Positions 43,000-53,435 of a stretch of 64,000 nucleotides of DNA are shown here, piece after piece. The notes under the pieces were generated by a model. The model did no database searches and was not told the DNA's origin. It was given only the letters and a program-made list of their open reading frames with translations. The position numbers and the translations under genes were made by a program. Positions within the stretch are counted from its first letter, which is position 1; the number at the start of each line of letters is the position of its first letter. Location of the stretch: NCBI GenBank assembly GCA_003212415.1, contig QCPT01000002.1, positions 1-64,000 on the forward strand. Reading direction: 5' to 3'. This DNA is from Pelagibacteraceae bacterium AG-439-F23 (lineage in GTDB: Bacteria; Pseudomonadota; Alphaproteobacteria; Pelagibacterales; Pelagibacteraceae).

Positions 43000-43413
43000 A
43001 TGTCTGAAAGTATAGAACAAAAGTGTATAGCAAAAGGAGTTAAGCTAACCGATCAAAGAAAAATTATTGCAAAAATTATGAGCGATTCCCATGATCATCC
43101 AGATGTAGATGAATTGTACAAAAGGGCATCAAAAATAGATTCAAAAATTAGTATTGCAACTGTCTATAGAACTGTAAAACTTTTTGAAGAATCCGGAATA
43201 GTTGCTAAGCATGATTTTAAAGGCGGTAAAGCAAGATATGAAGAACTAAATGAAGGTCATCATGATCATTTAATTGATATAAAAACTGGAGAAATAATAG
43301 AATTTGTTGATGAGGAAATTGAAAAATTACAAAAAAAAGTAGCAGATAAATATGGATACAAATTGGTTGATCATAAACTTGAATTGTATGGCATAAAAAA
43401 AAATAACCAATGA
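43000..43413 (+). CDS. fur: Fur-family regulator (Fur/Mur-like)
   Basis: GVKLTDQRKIIAKIMSDSHDHPDVDELYKRA; SIATVYRTVKLFEESGIV; GHHDHLIDIKTGEIIEF. Confidence 0.93.
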   Translation: MSESIEQKCIAKGVKLTDQRKIIAKIMSDSHDHPDVDELYKRASKIDSKISIATVYRTVKLFEESGIVAKHDFKGGKARYEELNEGHHDHLIDIKTGEIIEFVDEEIEKLQKKVADKYGYKLVDHKLELYGIKKNNQ

Positions 43414-44741
43414 AAAAAAAAGTTTTCATTAAAACATTTGGATGTCAAATGAATGAGTATGATTCAAATCGTATTTATGATTCAATTAGTAAAATAGGTT
43501 ATCATAAAAGCGACGATCAAAATAATGTTGACTGTTATATTTTGAATACATGTCATATTAGAGACAAGGCAAAAGAAAAAGTATTCCACGAAATTGGCAG
43601 GGTAAAAAAAATTTATAGAGGAAAAAATAAGCCAATAATGGTAGTGGCTGGCTGTGTTGCGCAAGCTGAAAATCAAGAAGTATTAAATAGGGATCCTTAT
43701 ATTGATATTGTTATTGGTCCACAATCATATCATAAAATGAATGATATCTTGGAAAATCACATTTTTAAAAAAAAAATTGAAGAAACAGAATTCGATTCTG
43801 TTTCTAAATTTAGATATTATGATGAAATAGAAAATAAAAATGACAATGTATCGGCATATCTAACTATACAAGAAGGTTGTGATAAGTTCTGTCATTTTTG
43901 TGTTGTTCCTTATACAAGAGGACCAGAATATTCTAGGCCATTTAATCAAATCATAAATGAAGCAGAACAATTAGTCAAAAATGGGGTAAAAGAAATTACT
44001 TTGTTAGGACAAAATGTTAACGCGTACTATTTCAAAGCAAATAATAAAGAATATAGAATTTCAGATTTAATCAATCATATTGATAAGTTTAATGAGATTA
44101 AAAGAATAAGATATACCACTTCTCACCCTAAAGATATGACTGATGATTTGATTGAATGTTATAAAAAAAATAAAAAACTTATGCCTTTTGTTCATTTACC
44201 AATACAAAGTGGTTCAGACAGAATATTAAAATTGATGAACCGTAAACACAAAGTTGAGGATTATTTAGAAGTTTATTTTAAAATAAAAAAATTAAATCCA
44301 GACGTAGAGTTTTCAAGTGATTTTATAATAGGTTATCCTGGAGAATCTGAAAAAGATTTTTCAGAAACAATGAAATTGTTAGAAAAGATAAGATTTGTAA
44401 ATTCTTTTTCATTTATATTTAGTCCTAGACCAGGAACAACAGCATCTAATTTAGAAATGGTTGATAGCGAAATATCAAAAAAAAGACTAATTATAATCCA
44501 AGAAAAACTATTTAATAATCAAATAGAATTAAACAAATCTATGGAAGGTAAAAAAATTGAAGTGTTAGTAGAAAATAAAATGTCCGACCAAAATAAATTA
44601 TTTGGCAGAAATAAATATTTATCTTCTGTAATATTTAAAGGAAGTGAAAATCATATTGGTAGTTTGGTAAATGTCAGAATTAATAATAGTAATCAAAATA
44701 CTTTATTTGGTGAAATAGAAAAAAATATGAAGGCAGCTTAA
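43410..44741 (+). CDS. miaB: tRNA-2-methylthio-N6-dimethylallyladenosine synthase
   Basis: KTFGCQMNEYDSNRI; GCDKFCHFCVVPYTRGPEYSRP. Confidence 0.98.
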   Translation: MKKKVFIKTFGCQMNEYDSNRIYDSISKIGYHKSDDQNNVDCYILNTCHIRDKAKEKVFHEIGRVKKIYRGKNKPIMVVAGCVAQAENQEVLNRDPYIDIVIGPQSYHKMNDILENHIFKKKIEETEFDSVSKFRYYDEIENKNDNVSAYLTIQEGCDKFCHFCVVPYTRGPEYSRPFNQIINEAEQLVKNGVKEITLLGQNVNAYYFKANNKEYRISDLINHIDKFNEIKRIRYTTSHPKDMTDDLIECYKKNKKLMPFVHLPIQSGSDRILKLMNRKHKVEDYLEVYFKIKKLNPDVEFSSDFIIGYPGESEKDFSETMKLLEKIRFVNSFSFIFSPRPGTTASNLEMVDSEISKKRLIIIQEKLFNNQIELNKSMEGKKIEVLVENKMSDQNKLFGRNKYLSSVIFKGSENHIGSLVNVRINNSNQNTLFGEIEKNMKAA

Positions 44742-44742
44742 T

Positions 44743-45750
44743 TTGAGCAATATAGCTTATAAAAACTCAAAATCAGAGCTAAAATTTGTATATTCCAAAA
44801 ATAATGCGCTTAGTATTATTTTTCAAAGTAACGATATTTTAATTGGAATAGTTGGAGAATTTAATAATAATCTAAAGGAATTAGAGAAAATTACTAAAAC
44901 AAAAATATACTCAAGAGGAAATTCTATTCTTGTAAAAAGTGATCCTGAAAAAAATAATTTAGTAAAGAATGCGATTGAATTTCTAACTAATCAATTTTTA
45001 AATAATGGAACTATTGAAAAAAAAGATATAATTTCTTCTGTAAATAAATTTATGATAGATGAAAAATTAAAAAAAACAGAAAAAAATATAGAATATATTA
45101 TTAAAACGCCTAAAACGTCAGTAATACCCAGGTCTGAAAAACAAAAAAATTATGTTAGAGCACTTAAAGAAAGTGAAATAATAATCTCAACTGGACCCGC
45201 TGGTACAGGAAAAACATTTTTAGCTGTTGCTGTAGCTCTTACAATGCTTTTAGAAAAAAAAATAGAAAGAATTATTTTATCTAGACCAGCAGTTGAAGCA
45301 GGTGAAAGGTTGGGTTTTTTGCCAGGAGACATGAAGGAAAAAGTAGATCCTTATCTTAGACCTTTATATGATTCACTTTATGACTTACTTGATTTTGAAA
45401 AAATTCAAAAAAAAATCGAAGTAGGCGATATAGAAATAGCACCATTAGCTTTTATGAGAGGAAGAACACTGAAAAATTCTTTTGCAATTCTTGATGAGGC
45501 TCAAAATGCAACGGATACCCAAATAAAAATGTTTTTGACAAGAATTGGTGAAAACTCAAAGATTGTGATAAATGGAGATCCCTCACAGATTGATTTACCA
45601 AATAAATCTTTATCAGGTCTTAATCGTTCAAAAAATTTGCTTGGACACTTAAAAGAAATTTCAGTTGTTGATTTTGATCATAATGATGTTGTTAGACATC
45701 CTTTGGTTTCAAAAATTGTTAAAGCATATTCAGATCAAAAAACTGACTAA
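44743..45750 (+). CDS. phoH: PhoH-like ATPase
   Basis: IISTGPAGTGKTFLAVAVAL; SRPAVEAGERLGFLPGDMKEKVDPYLRPLYD. Confidence 0.95.
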   Translation: MSNIAYKNSKSELKFVYSKNNALSIIFQSNDILIGIVGEFNNNLKELEKITKTKIYSRGNSILVKSDPEKNNLVKNAIEFLTNQFLNNGTIEKKDIISSVNKFMIDEKLKKTEKNIEYIIKTPKTSVIPRSEKQKNYVRALKESEIIISTGPAGTGKTFLAVAVALTMLLEKKIERIILSRPAVEAGERLGFLPGDMKEKVDPYLRPLYDSLYDLLDFEKIQKKIEVGDIEIAPLAFMRGRTLKNSFAILDEAQNATDTQIKMFLTRIGENSKIVINGDPSQIDLPNKSLSGLNRSKNLLGHLKEISVVDFDHNDVVRHPLVSKIVKAYSDQKTD

Positions 45751-46196
45751 TGATTAAAGCAAATGTAGTTTTGGATCATTATAAGTGGAAAAATAAGATT
45801 AAAAATCCAAGCAATTATTTTAAAAAAAAACTTAATAAATTAAATAAAATTAGCTCTTTTAAAAGAAAAAAACATGAATTTTCAGTATTTTTAACGAACA
45901 ATAAAAAAATGAAAATTTTAAATTTTAAATTTAGAAAAAAAAATAAACCTACAGATGTATTATCATTTCCATCTCAATATCTAGAAAAAAAAAGTATATA
46001 TATTGGCGATATAGCCATCTCATTTGAAATTGTTAATCAAAGATCAAAAAATTCAAATTTTTTTATAGAATTAGATAAAATGTGGATACATGGATATTTT
46101 CATTTAATTGGATATGATCATAAAAAAATGACAGATTTTAAAAAGATGAATAAAAAAGAAAATTTAGTATTAAATTATTTTCACAAAGCAATTTGA
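45750..46196 (+). CDS. ybeY: Endoribonuclease YbeY
   Basis: FRKKNKPTDVLSFP; WIHGYFHLIGYDH. Confidence 0.93.
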   Translation: MIKANVVLDHYKWKNKIKNPSNYFKKKLNKLNKISSFKRKKHEFSVFLTNNKKMKILNFKFRKKNKPTDVLSFPSQYLEKKSIYIGDIAISFEIVNQRSKNSNFFIELDKMWIHGYFHLIGYDHKKMTDFKKMNKKENLVLNYFHKAI

Positions 46197-47722
46197 CCTC
46201 ATTAATACAAAATAAATTATTCATTTATATTATACCATTTATAATCGGTTTATTAACGTCTTATAGTCTTCCGCCTTATAGTTTCTTTTTTATAAACTTT
46301 ATTACATTTCCTGCATTATTTTTTTATTTATTATTTAATTATCAAAAAGGAAAATGGATATCTTTTAAGATTGGATGGATATTTGGTTTTGGATATTTCA
46401 TTTCTAATCTATATTGGATATCAAACTCTCTTACTTTTGAAGAAATTTTTAAACCTTTAATACCATTTTCATTAATTATTATTCCTTTATTTTTGGGATT
46501 ATTTTATGGGCTTATCACATTTATTAGTTCATTTTTTAATCTTAAAAAAAATTTTTCTTCAATTTTAATATTTTCATTTTTTTTTTCACTCATTGAGTAT
46601 TTAAGAAGTTTTATTTTTGGAGGATTTCCATGGAACTTGATTGTCTATAGTTTTACAGATTATTTACAATTAATTCAAATTCTTTCACTAATTGGGACTT
46701 ATACATTGAACCTTTTGTGTATTACTTTATTTTTAATACCTTGTGTAATTTTTTTTAATTATAAGAAAAAGAAAAAAATTCTTTTTTTATTCTTTTCAAT
46801 TTTACTTCTAACCATAAATTTTTTTTATGGAACTTCAGTAATTAAAAAATATGAAAAATTTAATAAAATAAATTTGAATTTTGTAATAAAAATTATTTCA
46901 CCAAAAGTGGATATTAAAAGATTTTTTGAAAATGAACCACCAGAAGAAACAATTTTAGAATTAATAAAATTAAGTGAACCTAATTATTCAGAAAATACAC
47001 TTTTTATTTTTCCAGAAGGTGTTCTTTCTAATATTTATTTACAAGATTTAAAAAATTTTAGTTATATATTTTCAGAAAATTTTTCAGACCAGCATAAGAT
47101 AATTTTAGGCATAAGTAGTTATGAAAATTCAAAAATATTTAATTCACTAATAGTTTTAGATAAAGACGCAAATATATTAGCAAAATATGATAAAAATAAA
47201 CTAGTTCCTTTTGGTGAGTATCTGCCATTTGAAAACTTATTAAGTAATTTTGGTTTAAAGAAAATTACTCAAGGATATCAATCTTTTTCTTCAAGTAATG
47301 AAAGAAACATAATTAAATTTGATAAAATTAGCTTTCTTCCTTTAATTTGTTATGAAGTAATTTATTCAGGAAATATTAATAAAAATAATGAAGATTTTGA
47401 TTTTATAATTAATATATCTGAGGATGGATGGTTCGGAGATTCTGTTGGTCCACATCAGCATTTTTCTCATTCTATATTTAGATCAATAGAAGAAGGAAAA
47501 AATTTAATACGTTCGGCAAACAATGGTATTTCGGCACATATTGACGCAACAGGAAAAGTAGTAGGTAAAATAAAATCAACTGAAAAGGGATTTATAGAGA
47601 TTAGAAATATTCTAAAAATAAAAAATACTTTTTTTAATTCTCATGGCAATAAGATCTTCTTTTATTTTTTAATTTTTTATATTAGTTTGATTTTTTTTTT
47701 AAAAAAAAAGGAGAATAAATGA
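46193..47722 (+). CDS. lnt: Apolipoprotein N-acyltransferase
   Basis: Multi-TM plus nitrilase-like domain: [44 protein letters not shown]. Confidence 0.96.
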   Translation: MTSLIQNKLFIYIIPFIIGLLTSYSLPPYSFFFINFITFPALFFYLLFNYQKGKWISFKIGWIFGFGYFISNLYWISNSLTFEEIFKPLIPFSLIIIPLFLGLFYGLITFISSFFNLKKNFSSILIFSFFFSLIEYLRSFIFGGFPWNLIVYSFTDYLQLIQILSLIGTYTLNLLCITLFLIPCVIFFNYKKKKKILFLFFSILLLTINFFYGTSVIKKYEKFNKINLNFVIKIISPKVDIKRFFENEPPEETILELIKLSEPNYSENTLFIFPEGVLSNIYLQDLKNFSYIFSENFSDQHKIILGISSYENSKIFNSLIVLDKDANILAKYDKNKLVPFGEYLPFENLLSNFGLKKITQGYQSFSSSNERNIIKFDKISFLPLICYEVIYSGNINKNNEDFDFIINISEDGWFGDSVGPHQHFSHSIFRSIEEGKNLIRSANNGISAHIDATGKVVGKIKSTEKGFIEIRNILKIKNTFFNSHGNKIFFYFLIFYISLIFFLKKKENK

Positions 47723-48882
47723 AGAAAGATTTTTTATTTACAAGCGAGTCAGTTTCCGAAGGACATCCGGATAAAGTATGTGACAGAATTTCAGACATGG
47801 TTGTTGATACATACCTAGGAATGGAGCCACAAGCTAGAGTGGCCTGTGAAACTTTAACAACTACAAACAAAGTTGTATTAGCTGGAGAAACAAGAGGACC
47901 TGATATTAATAAAGATGAATTAATTTCTAAAGTTAGAGATTGTATTAAAGATATTGGCTACGACCAAGATGGTTTTACTTGGAGAGATGCAACTAAAATT
48001 GAAAGTCATTTACATTCACAATCAGCTGACATTGCAATGGGAGTAGACTCATCAGGAAACAAAGATGAAGGTGCAGGAGACCAAGGAATAATGTTTGGTT
48101 ATGCATGTAACGAAACTGATGTTTTAATGCCAGCGCCAATTCATTACTCTCATAAAATTCTAAGATTAATGGCTGAAGATAGAAAATCAGGAAATCTTAA
48201 TGGAATAGAACCAGATTCAAAAAGTCAAATTACTATTGAATATAAAGATGGTAAACCATCAGCGGTAAAATCAGTAGTGATTTCTACACAACATTCCAAA
48301 GATGTTAACTTAGCAAAAGTAAAAGAGCTTTGTCTCCCATACATTGAGAAATCTATTCCAAAAAATTTATTAGGAAATCTTGATGAAAATGAAATCTATA
48401 TAAATCCTACTGGAAACTTTGTAATTGGTGGTCCAGATGGAGACAGTGGTTTAACTGGTAGAAAAATTATTGTTGACACTTATGGAGGTGCAGCACCTCA
48501 TGGTGGCGGTGCATTTTCAGGAAAAGACCCAACAAAAGTTGATAGATCAGCAGCATATGCTTCAAGATATCTTGCAAAAAATGTTGTAGCTTCAGGAATT
48601 GCTGACAAGTGTCTAATTCAATTAGCATATGCCATAGGTGTTTCAAAACCTTTATCAATTTATGTAGATTTATTTGATAATGATGAGCAAAAAAATATGC
48701 ATGTTGAGAAATTGATAAATGAAAATTTTGATTTAAGCCCTAGAGGAATTAGAGAAATGCTAGGTTTAAACAAAGCAATATATCAAAAAACAGCTGCATA
48801 CGGTCATTTTGGAAGAGAACCAGAATCTGATGGTTCATTTTCATGGGAAAAAACTAATAAATCTCAGGTTTTCAATAAGTAA
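47719..48882 (+). CDS. metK: S-adenosylmethionine synthetase
   Basis: [51 protein letters not shown]. Confidence 0.99.
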   Translation: MKKDFLFTSESVSEGHPDKVCDRISDMVVDTYLGMEPQARVACETLTTTNKVVLAGETRGPDINKDELISKVRDCIKDIGYDQDGFTWRDATKIESHLHSQSADIAMGVDSSGNKDEGAGDQGIMFGYACNETDVLMPAPIHYSHKILRLMAEDRKSGNLNGIEPDSKSQITIEYKDGKPSAVKSVVISTQHSKDVNLAKVKELCLPYIEKSIPKNLLGNLDENEIYINPTGNFVIGGPDGDSGLTGRKIIVDTYGGAAPHGGGAFSGKDPTKVDRSAAYASRYLAKNVVASGIADKCLIQLAYAIGVSKPLSIYVDLFDNDEQKNMHVEKLINENFDLSPRGIREMLGLNKAIYQKTAAYGHFGREPESDGSFSWEKTNKSQVFNK

Positions 48883-48888
48883 ATAAAG

Positions 48889-48916
48889 TTGAATAATTAA
48901 AAAAAATACCTATATT
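48889..48916 (+). promoter_or_regulatory. Putative nusA promoter (TTGAAT-N16-TATATT)
   Basis: Hexamers with 16-bp spacing just after metK and upstream of the terminator hairpin. Confidence 0.4.
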
Positions 48917-48938
48917 CCAGGTACATTGTTGAAATTTC

Positions 48939-48965
48939 AAAATGGGCCTCGGCCCATTTTTTTTT
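48939..48965 (+). terminator. Intrinsic terminator / candidate attenuator in nusA leader
   Basis: AAAATGGGCC-TC-GGCCCATTTT plus a run of 9 T, ending 11 nt before nusA ATG. Confidence 0.85.
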
Positions 48966-48976
48966 GGAGAAAATAA

Positions 48977-50530
48977 ATGTTAAATAGAAGAGCTGATAAA
49001 TTAGAATTAATTAGAATTGCTGAAGCAGTAGCATTAGAGAAATCTATTGATAAAGAATTAATTATTGATTCTATGGAAACAGGAATAGCAAAAGCTGCAA
49101 AATCGAAATTTGGATCTGAAAATGAAATAATGGTACAGATTAATAGAGATAATGGAGATATTGGTATTTATAGAAAGTTATTGATCGTTAAAAATCCTGA
49201 AAATACAAATGTAGAAATAAGTCTAGAAGATGCAATAAAACTTGATAAAATAAATGTAGATAAAAAAATTGGTGATGAAATATTACAACCTTTGCCATCT
49301 TTCGATTTTGGAAGAATTGCCGCACAAACTGCCAAACAAGTAATAACTTTTAATGTTAGGGAAGCTGAAAGAGAAAGACAGTATAACGATTTTAAAGATA
49401 AAAAAGATACAATATTAAGTGGGATTGTTAAAAGATTAGAATTTGGAAATGTTATTGTTGATTTAGGTCGGACTGAATCAATTATTCAAAAAAATGAAAT
49501 AATACCAAGAGAAAATATTAAAGCTGGAGACAGAATTAAAGCTTATTGTTTAGATGTTAGAAGAGAACCTAGAGGTCAACAAATATTTTTATCTAGAGCA
49601 CATCATAAGTTTATGGAAAAATTGTTTATACAAGAAGTACCAGAAATTTATGATGGTTTAATTGAAATTAAATCTTCTTCAAGAGACCCTGGAAGTAGGG
49701 CAAAAATTTGTGTTAAGGCTATTGATACATCTTTAGATCCAGTAGGTGCTTGCGTCGGAATGAGAGGAAGTAGAGTTCAAGCAGTTGTTAATGAACTTCA
49801 AGGAGAAAAAATTGATATAGTTAATTGGTCAGAAGATCCTGCAGTCGTTGTAGCAAATGCTTTATCACCAGCAGAAGTTCAAAGAGTAAATGTACATAGT
49901 GAAGAAAGAAAATTAGATGTAATTTTATCAGAAGAAAACTTAAGTAAGGCAATCGGAAGAAGAGGACAAAATGTAAGATTAGCAACAAAACTAATAAATT
50001 ATGAAATAAATATTATGACAGATCAGGAGGACTCTGAAAGAAGACAATTAGAATTTAAAGAAAAAACAGATAATTTTGTAAAAAATTTAGAACTGGATGA
50101 AACTTTAGGACAATTACTTGTTGCAGAAGGTTTTTCTTCAATTGATGATATTAAAGACAGTACTCCTGAGTTATTATCTAAAATAGAAGGTATTGAAACT
50201 GATATAGCCAGAGAATTAATTGATAGAGCCAAAGAGTTTTATCAAAAAGACCAAAAAGAAATTTCAAATAAAATTAAAGATCTTGGTTTGGAAAATGATT
50301 TAATCAATCATAAAGGATTAACCCCTGGAATGTTAGTTACGCTTGGGGAACAACAAATATTAACATTAAGTGACTTTGCAGATTTAGCTTCAGATGAATT
50401 AACTGGTAGTTATGATGTGATTAAAGGAGAAAGAGTAAGAATTAAAGGGTACCTGGAAGATTTTGCTTTATCAAAAAAAGAAGCAGACGATTTAATTATG
50501 TCTGCCAGAGATATAGCCTATCAAGATTGA
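48977..50530 (+). CDS. nusA: Transcription termination/antitermination factor NusA
   Basis: GACVGMRGSRVQAVVNELQGEKIDIVNWS; AIGRRGQNVRLATKL. Confidence 0.98.
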   Translation: MLNRRADKLELIRIAEAVALEKSIDKELIIDSMETGIAKAAKSKFGSENEIMVQINRDNGDIGIYRKLLIVKNPENTNVEISLEDAIKLDKINVDKKIGDEILQPLPSFDFGRIAAQTAKQVITFNVREAERERQYNDFKDKKDTILSGIVKRLEFGNVIVDLGRTESIIQKNEIIPRENIKAGDRIKAYCLDVRREPRGQQIFLSRAHHKFMEKLFIQEVPEIYDGLIEIKSSSRDPGSRAKICVKAIDTSLDPVGACVGMRGSRVQAVVNELQGEKIDIVNWSEDPAVVVANALSPAEVQRVNVHSEERKLDVILSEENLSKAIGRRGQNVRLATKLINYEINIMTDQEDSERRQLEFKEKTDNFVKNLELDETLGQLLVAEGFSSIDDIKDSTPELLSKIEGIETDIARELIDRAKEFYQKDQKEISNKIKDLGLENDLINHKGLTPGMLVTLGEQQILTLSDFADLASDELTGSYDVIKGERVRIKGYLEDFALSKKEADDLIMSARDIAYQD

Positions 50531-50540
50531 GAGATGAAAA

Positions 50541-52763
50541 ATGGAAAAAAAAAAATTAAAGTTATCAATTTCTGGAAGCACCAATAAAACTATTAACAGT
50601 ATAGAACAAGCAAAAAATCAATCAAAAAATACTGTTGTAATTGAAAAAAAACCTAAAAGATATTTAGGAAAATCTCAGACTTCAAGACCGATTTCAAATA
50701 ATGATAAACATAAAAATCAATCTTCATTTATACAAAGGAAATCTACTTATAACAAACCATCGTCAATTATTAGTTCTGATTTTGAGAAAAGAAAATTAGC
50801 CGAACAAAGAGCGACAAAAAGAATCAAAGGAGAGATTTCAACAAAAGATAGCAGAGCCAATAAACTAGCTGGCAAAAGAAGAGAATTAAAATTAACTATC
50901 TCTAGAGCCTTAAGTGAAGATGAAATGGGAACTAAATCTAGAAGTTTGGCATCTTTAAAAAGAGCAAAATTAAAAGAAAATAGAAATATAAACAAAGATG
51001 AAAACAAAGAAATTTTACAGCCAATTAAAAGAAATATTAATATTCCGGAACTAATAACCATTAGAGAGCTGGCAAATAGAATGGCAGAACAATCAAGCAA
51101 TATTATTAAACATTTATTAGGAATGGGTGTGACTGTTACTATTAATCATACAATAGATTCAGATACTGCAGAATATCTGGTAAAGGAATTTGGCCATATC
51201 CCAATTAAAGAGGAAAAAGCAGAAGAAATAATTGAAAAAATAAAAGAAGTTAAAACTCAAAATTTAAAAAGTAGAGCGCCGATTGTAACTGTAATGGGTC
51301 ATGTCGATCATGGAAAAACTTCTGTATTAGATGTTTTAAGAAAAGCAAATGTAGTGTCTGGAGAGTTTGGTGGAATTACACAACATATTGGAGCTTATCA
51401 AATTAATCATAATTCAAGTAAAATTACTTTTATAGATACACCGGGTCACGCTGCATTCACAGAAATGAGAGCAAGAGGATCTAAGTTAACGGATATAGTA
51501 ATTTTAGTAGTAGCAGCCGATGATGGTGTTAAACCCCAAACAGTTGAATCAATAAAACATGCAAAAGCAGCAGGTGTTCCAATAGTAGTTGCTATAAATA
51601 AATGTGATCTTCCAGAGGCTGACCCTCAAAAGATCAAAAATCAATTATTAGAATATGAATTAATTGCGGAAGATCTTTCAGGAGATACTTTAATGGTTGA
51701 AATTTCAACTAAAACTAAACAAAATCTTGAAAAGCTTGTTGAATCTATTGTGCTTCAGGCAGAACTATTAGATCTAAAGACAGATTTTGAGACAGATGCC
51801 AAAGGTATAGTTTTAGAGTCAAAAATTGATATAGGAAGAGGACCGGTTGCAAATGTTATAATAACTGCAGGCACTTTAAAAAAAGGAGATTTTTTTGTTA
51901 GTGGACTAAAATGGGGTAAAGTTAGAGCAATTATAAATGATCAAGGAAAAAATATTGACATAGCTGAACCAGCAACACCGGTAGAAATTATTGGAATCAA
52001 TGGCGCTTCAAAAGCCGGAGACGATTTTATAGTTTTGCCAAATGAAAAAGAAGCAAAGAATTTATGCGATGCTAGAATTCAAGAAACAAAAGAAGGTAAA
52101 AACCCATTAACATTTGTTACTCAAGATTCGGCATTTAAGGATAATACATCAGAAGAATTAAATATAATTGTAAAATCTGATGTTCATGGATCTTCTGAAG
52201 CAATTAAGAGTGCAATTAATCAAATTAAACATGAAGAGGTTAAGCCAAAAATACTTCTTTCAGATATTGGTATGATAACCGAAACAGATGTAACTCTCGC
52301 TAAAGCTTCAAAATCAATATTAATTGCATTTAATGTAAAACCAAGCAAGGAAGCAAAAAAAAGAGCCGAACAAGAAAAGATTGATATATCTTCTTTTAAT
52401 ATAATTTATGAAGTATTAGATTTTATAAAAAGCAAAATGTCTGGATTATTAACACCAGATGTTGATGAAAAAATTATTGGTACAGCTGAAATTCTTGAAA
52501 TATTTAAAGTTTCTAAAGTTGGAAAAGTTGCTGGCTCAAAAGTTGTAGATGGAGAAATTACCCAAGATTCTAATGCTCGAATAATAAGAGATGGAGCAAT
52601 AATATTTAACGGCAAAATTGGATCAATTTTTAGAGAAAAAAACCAAACGAAACAGGTTTCAGCAGGACTTGAGTGTGGAATAACATTAAAAGACTACGGA
52701 GATTTTCAAAAAAAAGATATTATTGAAGTTTATAACTCAACTGTGACGGAGAGAACAATTTAA
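50541..52763 (+). CDS. infB: Translation initiation factor IF-2
   Basis: RAPIVTVMGHVDHGKTSVLD; FIDTPGHAAFTEMRARG; NKCDLP. Confidence 0.99.
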   Translation: MEKKKLKLSISGSTNKTINSIEQAKNQSKNTVVIEKKPKRYLGKSQTSRPISNNDKHKNQSSFIQRKSTYNKPSSIISSDFEKRKLAEQRATKRIKGEISTKDSRANKLAGKRRELKLTISRALSEDEMGTKSRSLASLKRAKLKENRNINKDENKEILQPIKRNINIPELITIRELANRMAEQSSNIIKHLLGMGVTVTINHTIDSDTAEYLVKEFGHIPIKEEKAEEIIEKIKEVKTQNLKSRAPIVTVMGHVDHGKTSVLDVLRKANVVSGEFGGITQHIGAYQINHNSSKITFIDTPGHAAFTEMRARGSKLTDIVILVVAADDGVKPQTVESIKHAKAAGVPIVVAINKCDLPEADPQKIKNQLLEYELIAEDLSGDTLMVEISTKTKQNLEKLVESIVLQAELLDLKTDFETDAKGIVLESKIDIGRGPVANVIITAGTLKKGDFFVSGLKWGKVRAIINDQGKNIDIAEPATPVEIIGINGASKAGDDFIVLPNEKEAKNLCDARIQETKEGKNPLTFVTQDSAFKDNTSEELNIIVKSDVHGSSEAIKSAINQIKHEEVKPKILLSDIGMITETDVTLAKASKSILIAFNVKPSKEAKKRAEQEKIDISSFNIIYEVLDFIKSKMSGLLTPDVDEKIIGTAEILEIFKVSKVGKVAGSKVVDGEITQDSNARIIRDGAIIFNGKIGSIFREKNQTKQVSAGLECGITLKDYGDFQKKDIIEVYNSTVTERTI

Positions 52764-53135
52764 ATGGCCAGTCTAGGAAAACCAATTACACAAAGACAAT
52801 TAAGAGTAGGAGAAATGATTAAACAAGCATTAGGAATGCTTTTTATAAGAGATGAGGCTAAATTACCCAATCTATCTACAAAAGAAATTACAGTTACAGA
52901 AGTGAGAATGTCACCAGATTTAAAATCAGCAAAAATATTTGTTATGCCGCTTGGTGGAAAAAATGCAGAAGAAATTATTGAAAAATTAAAAGAATTTTCA
53001 TTTGTGATCAGAAAAGTTTTATCAAAGAAAATAGTAATGAAGTTTTTACCAAAACTTTATTTTGTTAAGGATGATTCTTTTGATTATGCTGAAAAAATTG
53101 AAAACTTAATAAAACAAACTAATAAACAAGGATAA
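52764..53135 (+). CDS. rbfA: Ribosome-binding factor A
   Basis: QRQLRVGEMIKQALGMLF; ITVTEVRMSPDLKSAKIFVMPLG. Confidence 0.95.
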   Translation: MASLGKPITQRQLRVGEMIKQALGMLFIRDEAKLPNLSTKEITVTEVRMSPDLKSAKIFVMPLGGKNAEEIIEKLKEFSFVIRKVLSKKIVMKFLPKLYFVKDDSFDYAEKIENLIKQTNKQG

Positions 53136-53138
53136 TAA

Positions 53139-53387
53139 ATGACAAAAAGAGCAAAAGAACTTGCAATACACGATAAAGACACAGGTTCATCAGAATTTCA
53201 GGTGGCTCAATTAACAGATAAAATTGAGAATCTGTCAAAACATATTAAACAGTTTAAAAAAGATAAACATTCATCAGTAGGTTTATTGAGAGCTGTTAAT
53301 AGAAGAAAGAAGTTGTTGGACTATTTAAAGAAAAATAAATTAGATTCTTACAAAAATGTACTGTCGAAATTGAATTTAAGAAAATAG
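53139..53387 (+). CDS. rpsO: 30S ribosomal protein S15 (slightly short)
   Basis: DTGSSEFQVAQLTDKIENLSKHIKQFKKDKHSSVGLLRAVNRRKKLLDYLKK. Confidence 0.98.
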   Translation: MTKRAKELAIHDKDTGSSEFQVAQLTDKIENLSKHIKQFKKDKHSSVGLLRAVNRRKKLLDYLKKNKLDSYKNVLSKLNLRK

Positions 53388-53405
53388 AGATCAAGATAGA
53401 TAGAA

Positions 53406-53425
53406 CGAAACGAAACGAAACGAAA
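53406..53425 (+). repeat. CGAAA pentanucleotide repeat, 4 copies, in rpsO-pnp leader
   Basis: CGAAACGAAACGAAACGAAA followed by TGGAAATGAAATG. Confidence 0.95.
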
Positions 53426-53435
53426 TGGAAATGAA

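Noticed and set aside
47600-47722. SAM riboswitch upstream of metK
   Set aside because: The upstream region is lnt coding sequence up to a 4-nt overlap; no SAM-II/SAM-V-like pairing recognised
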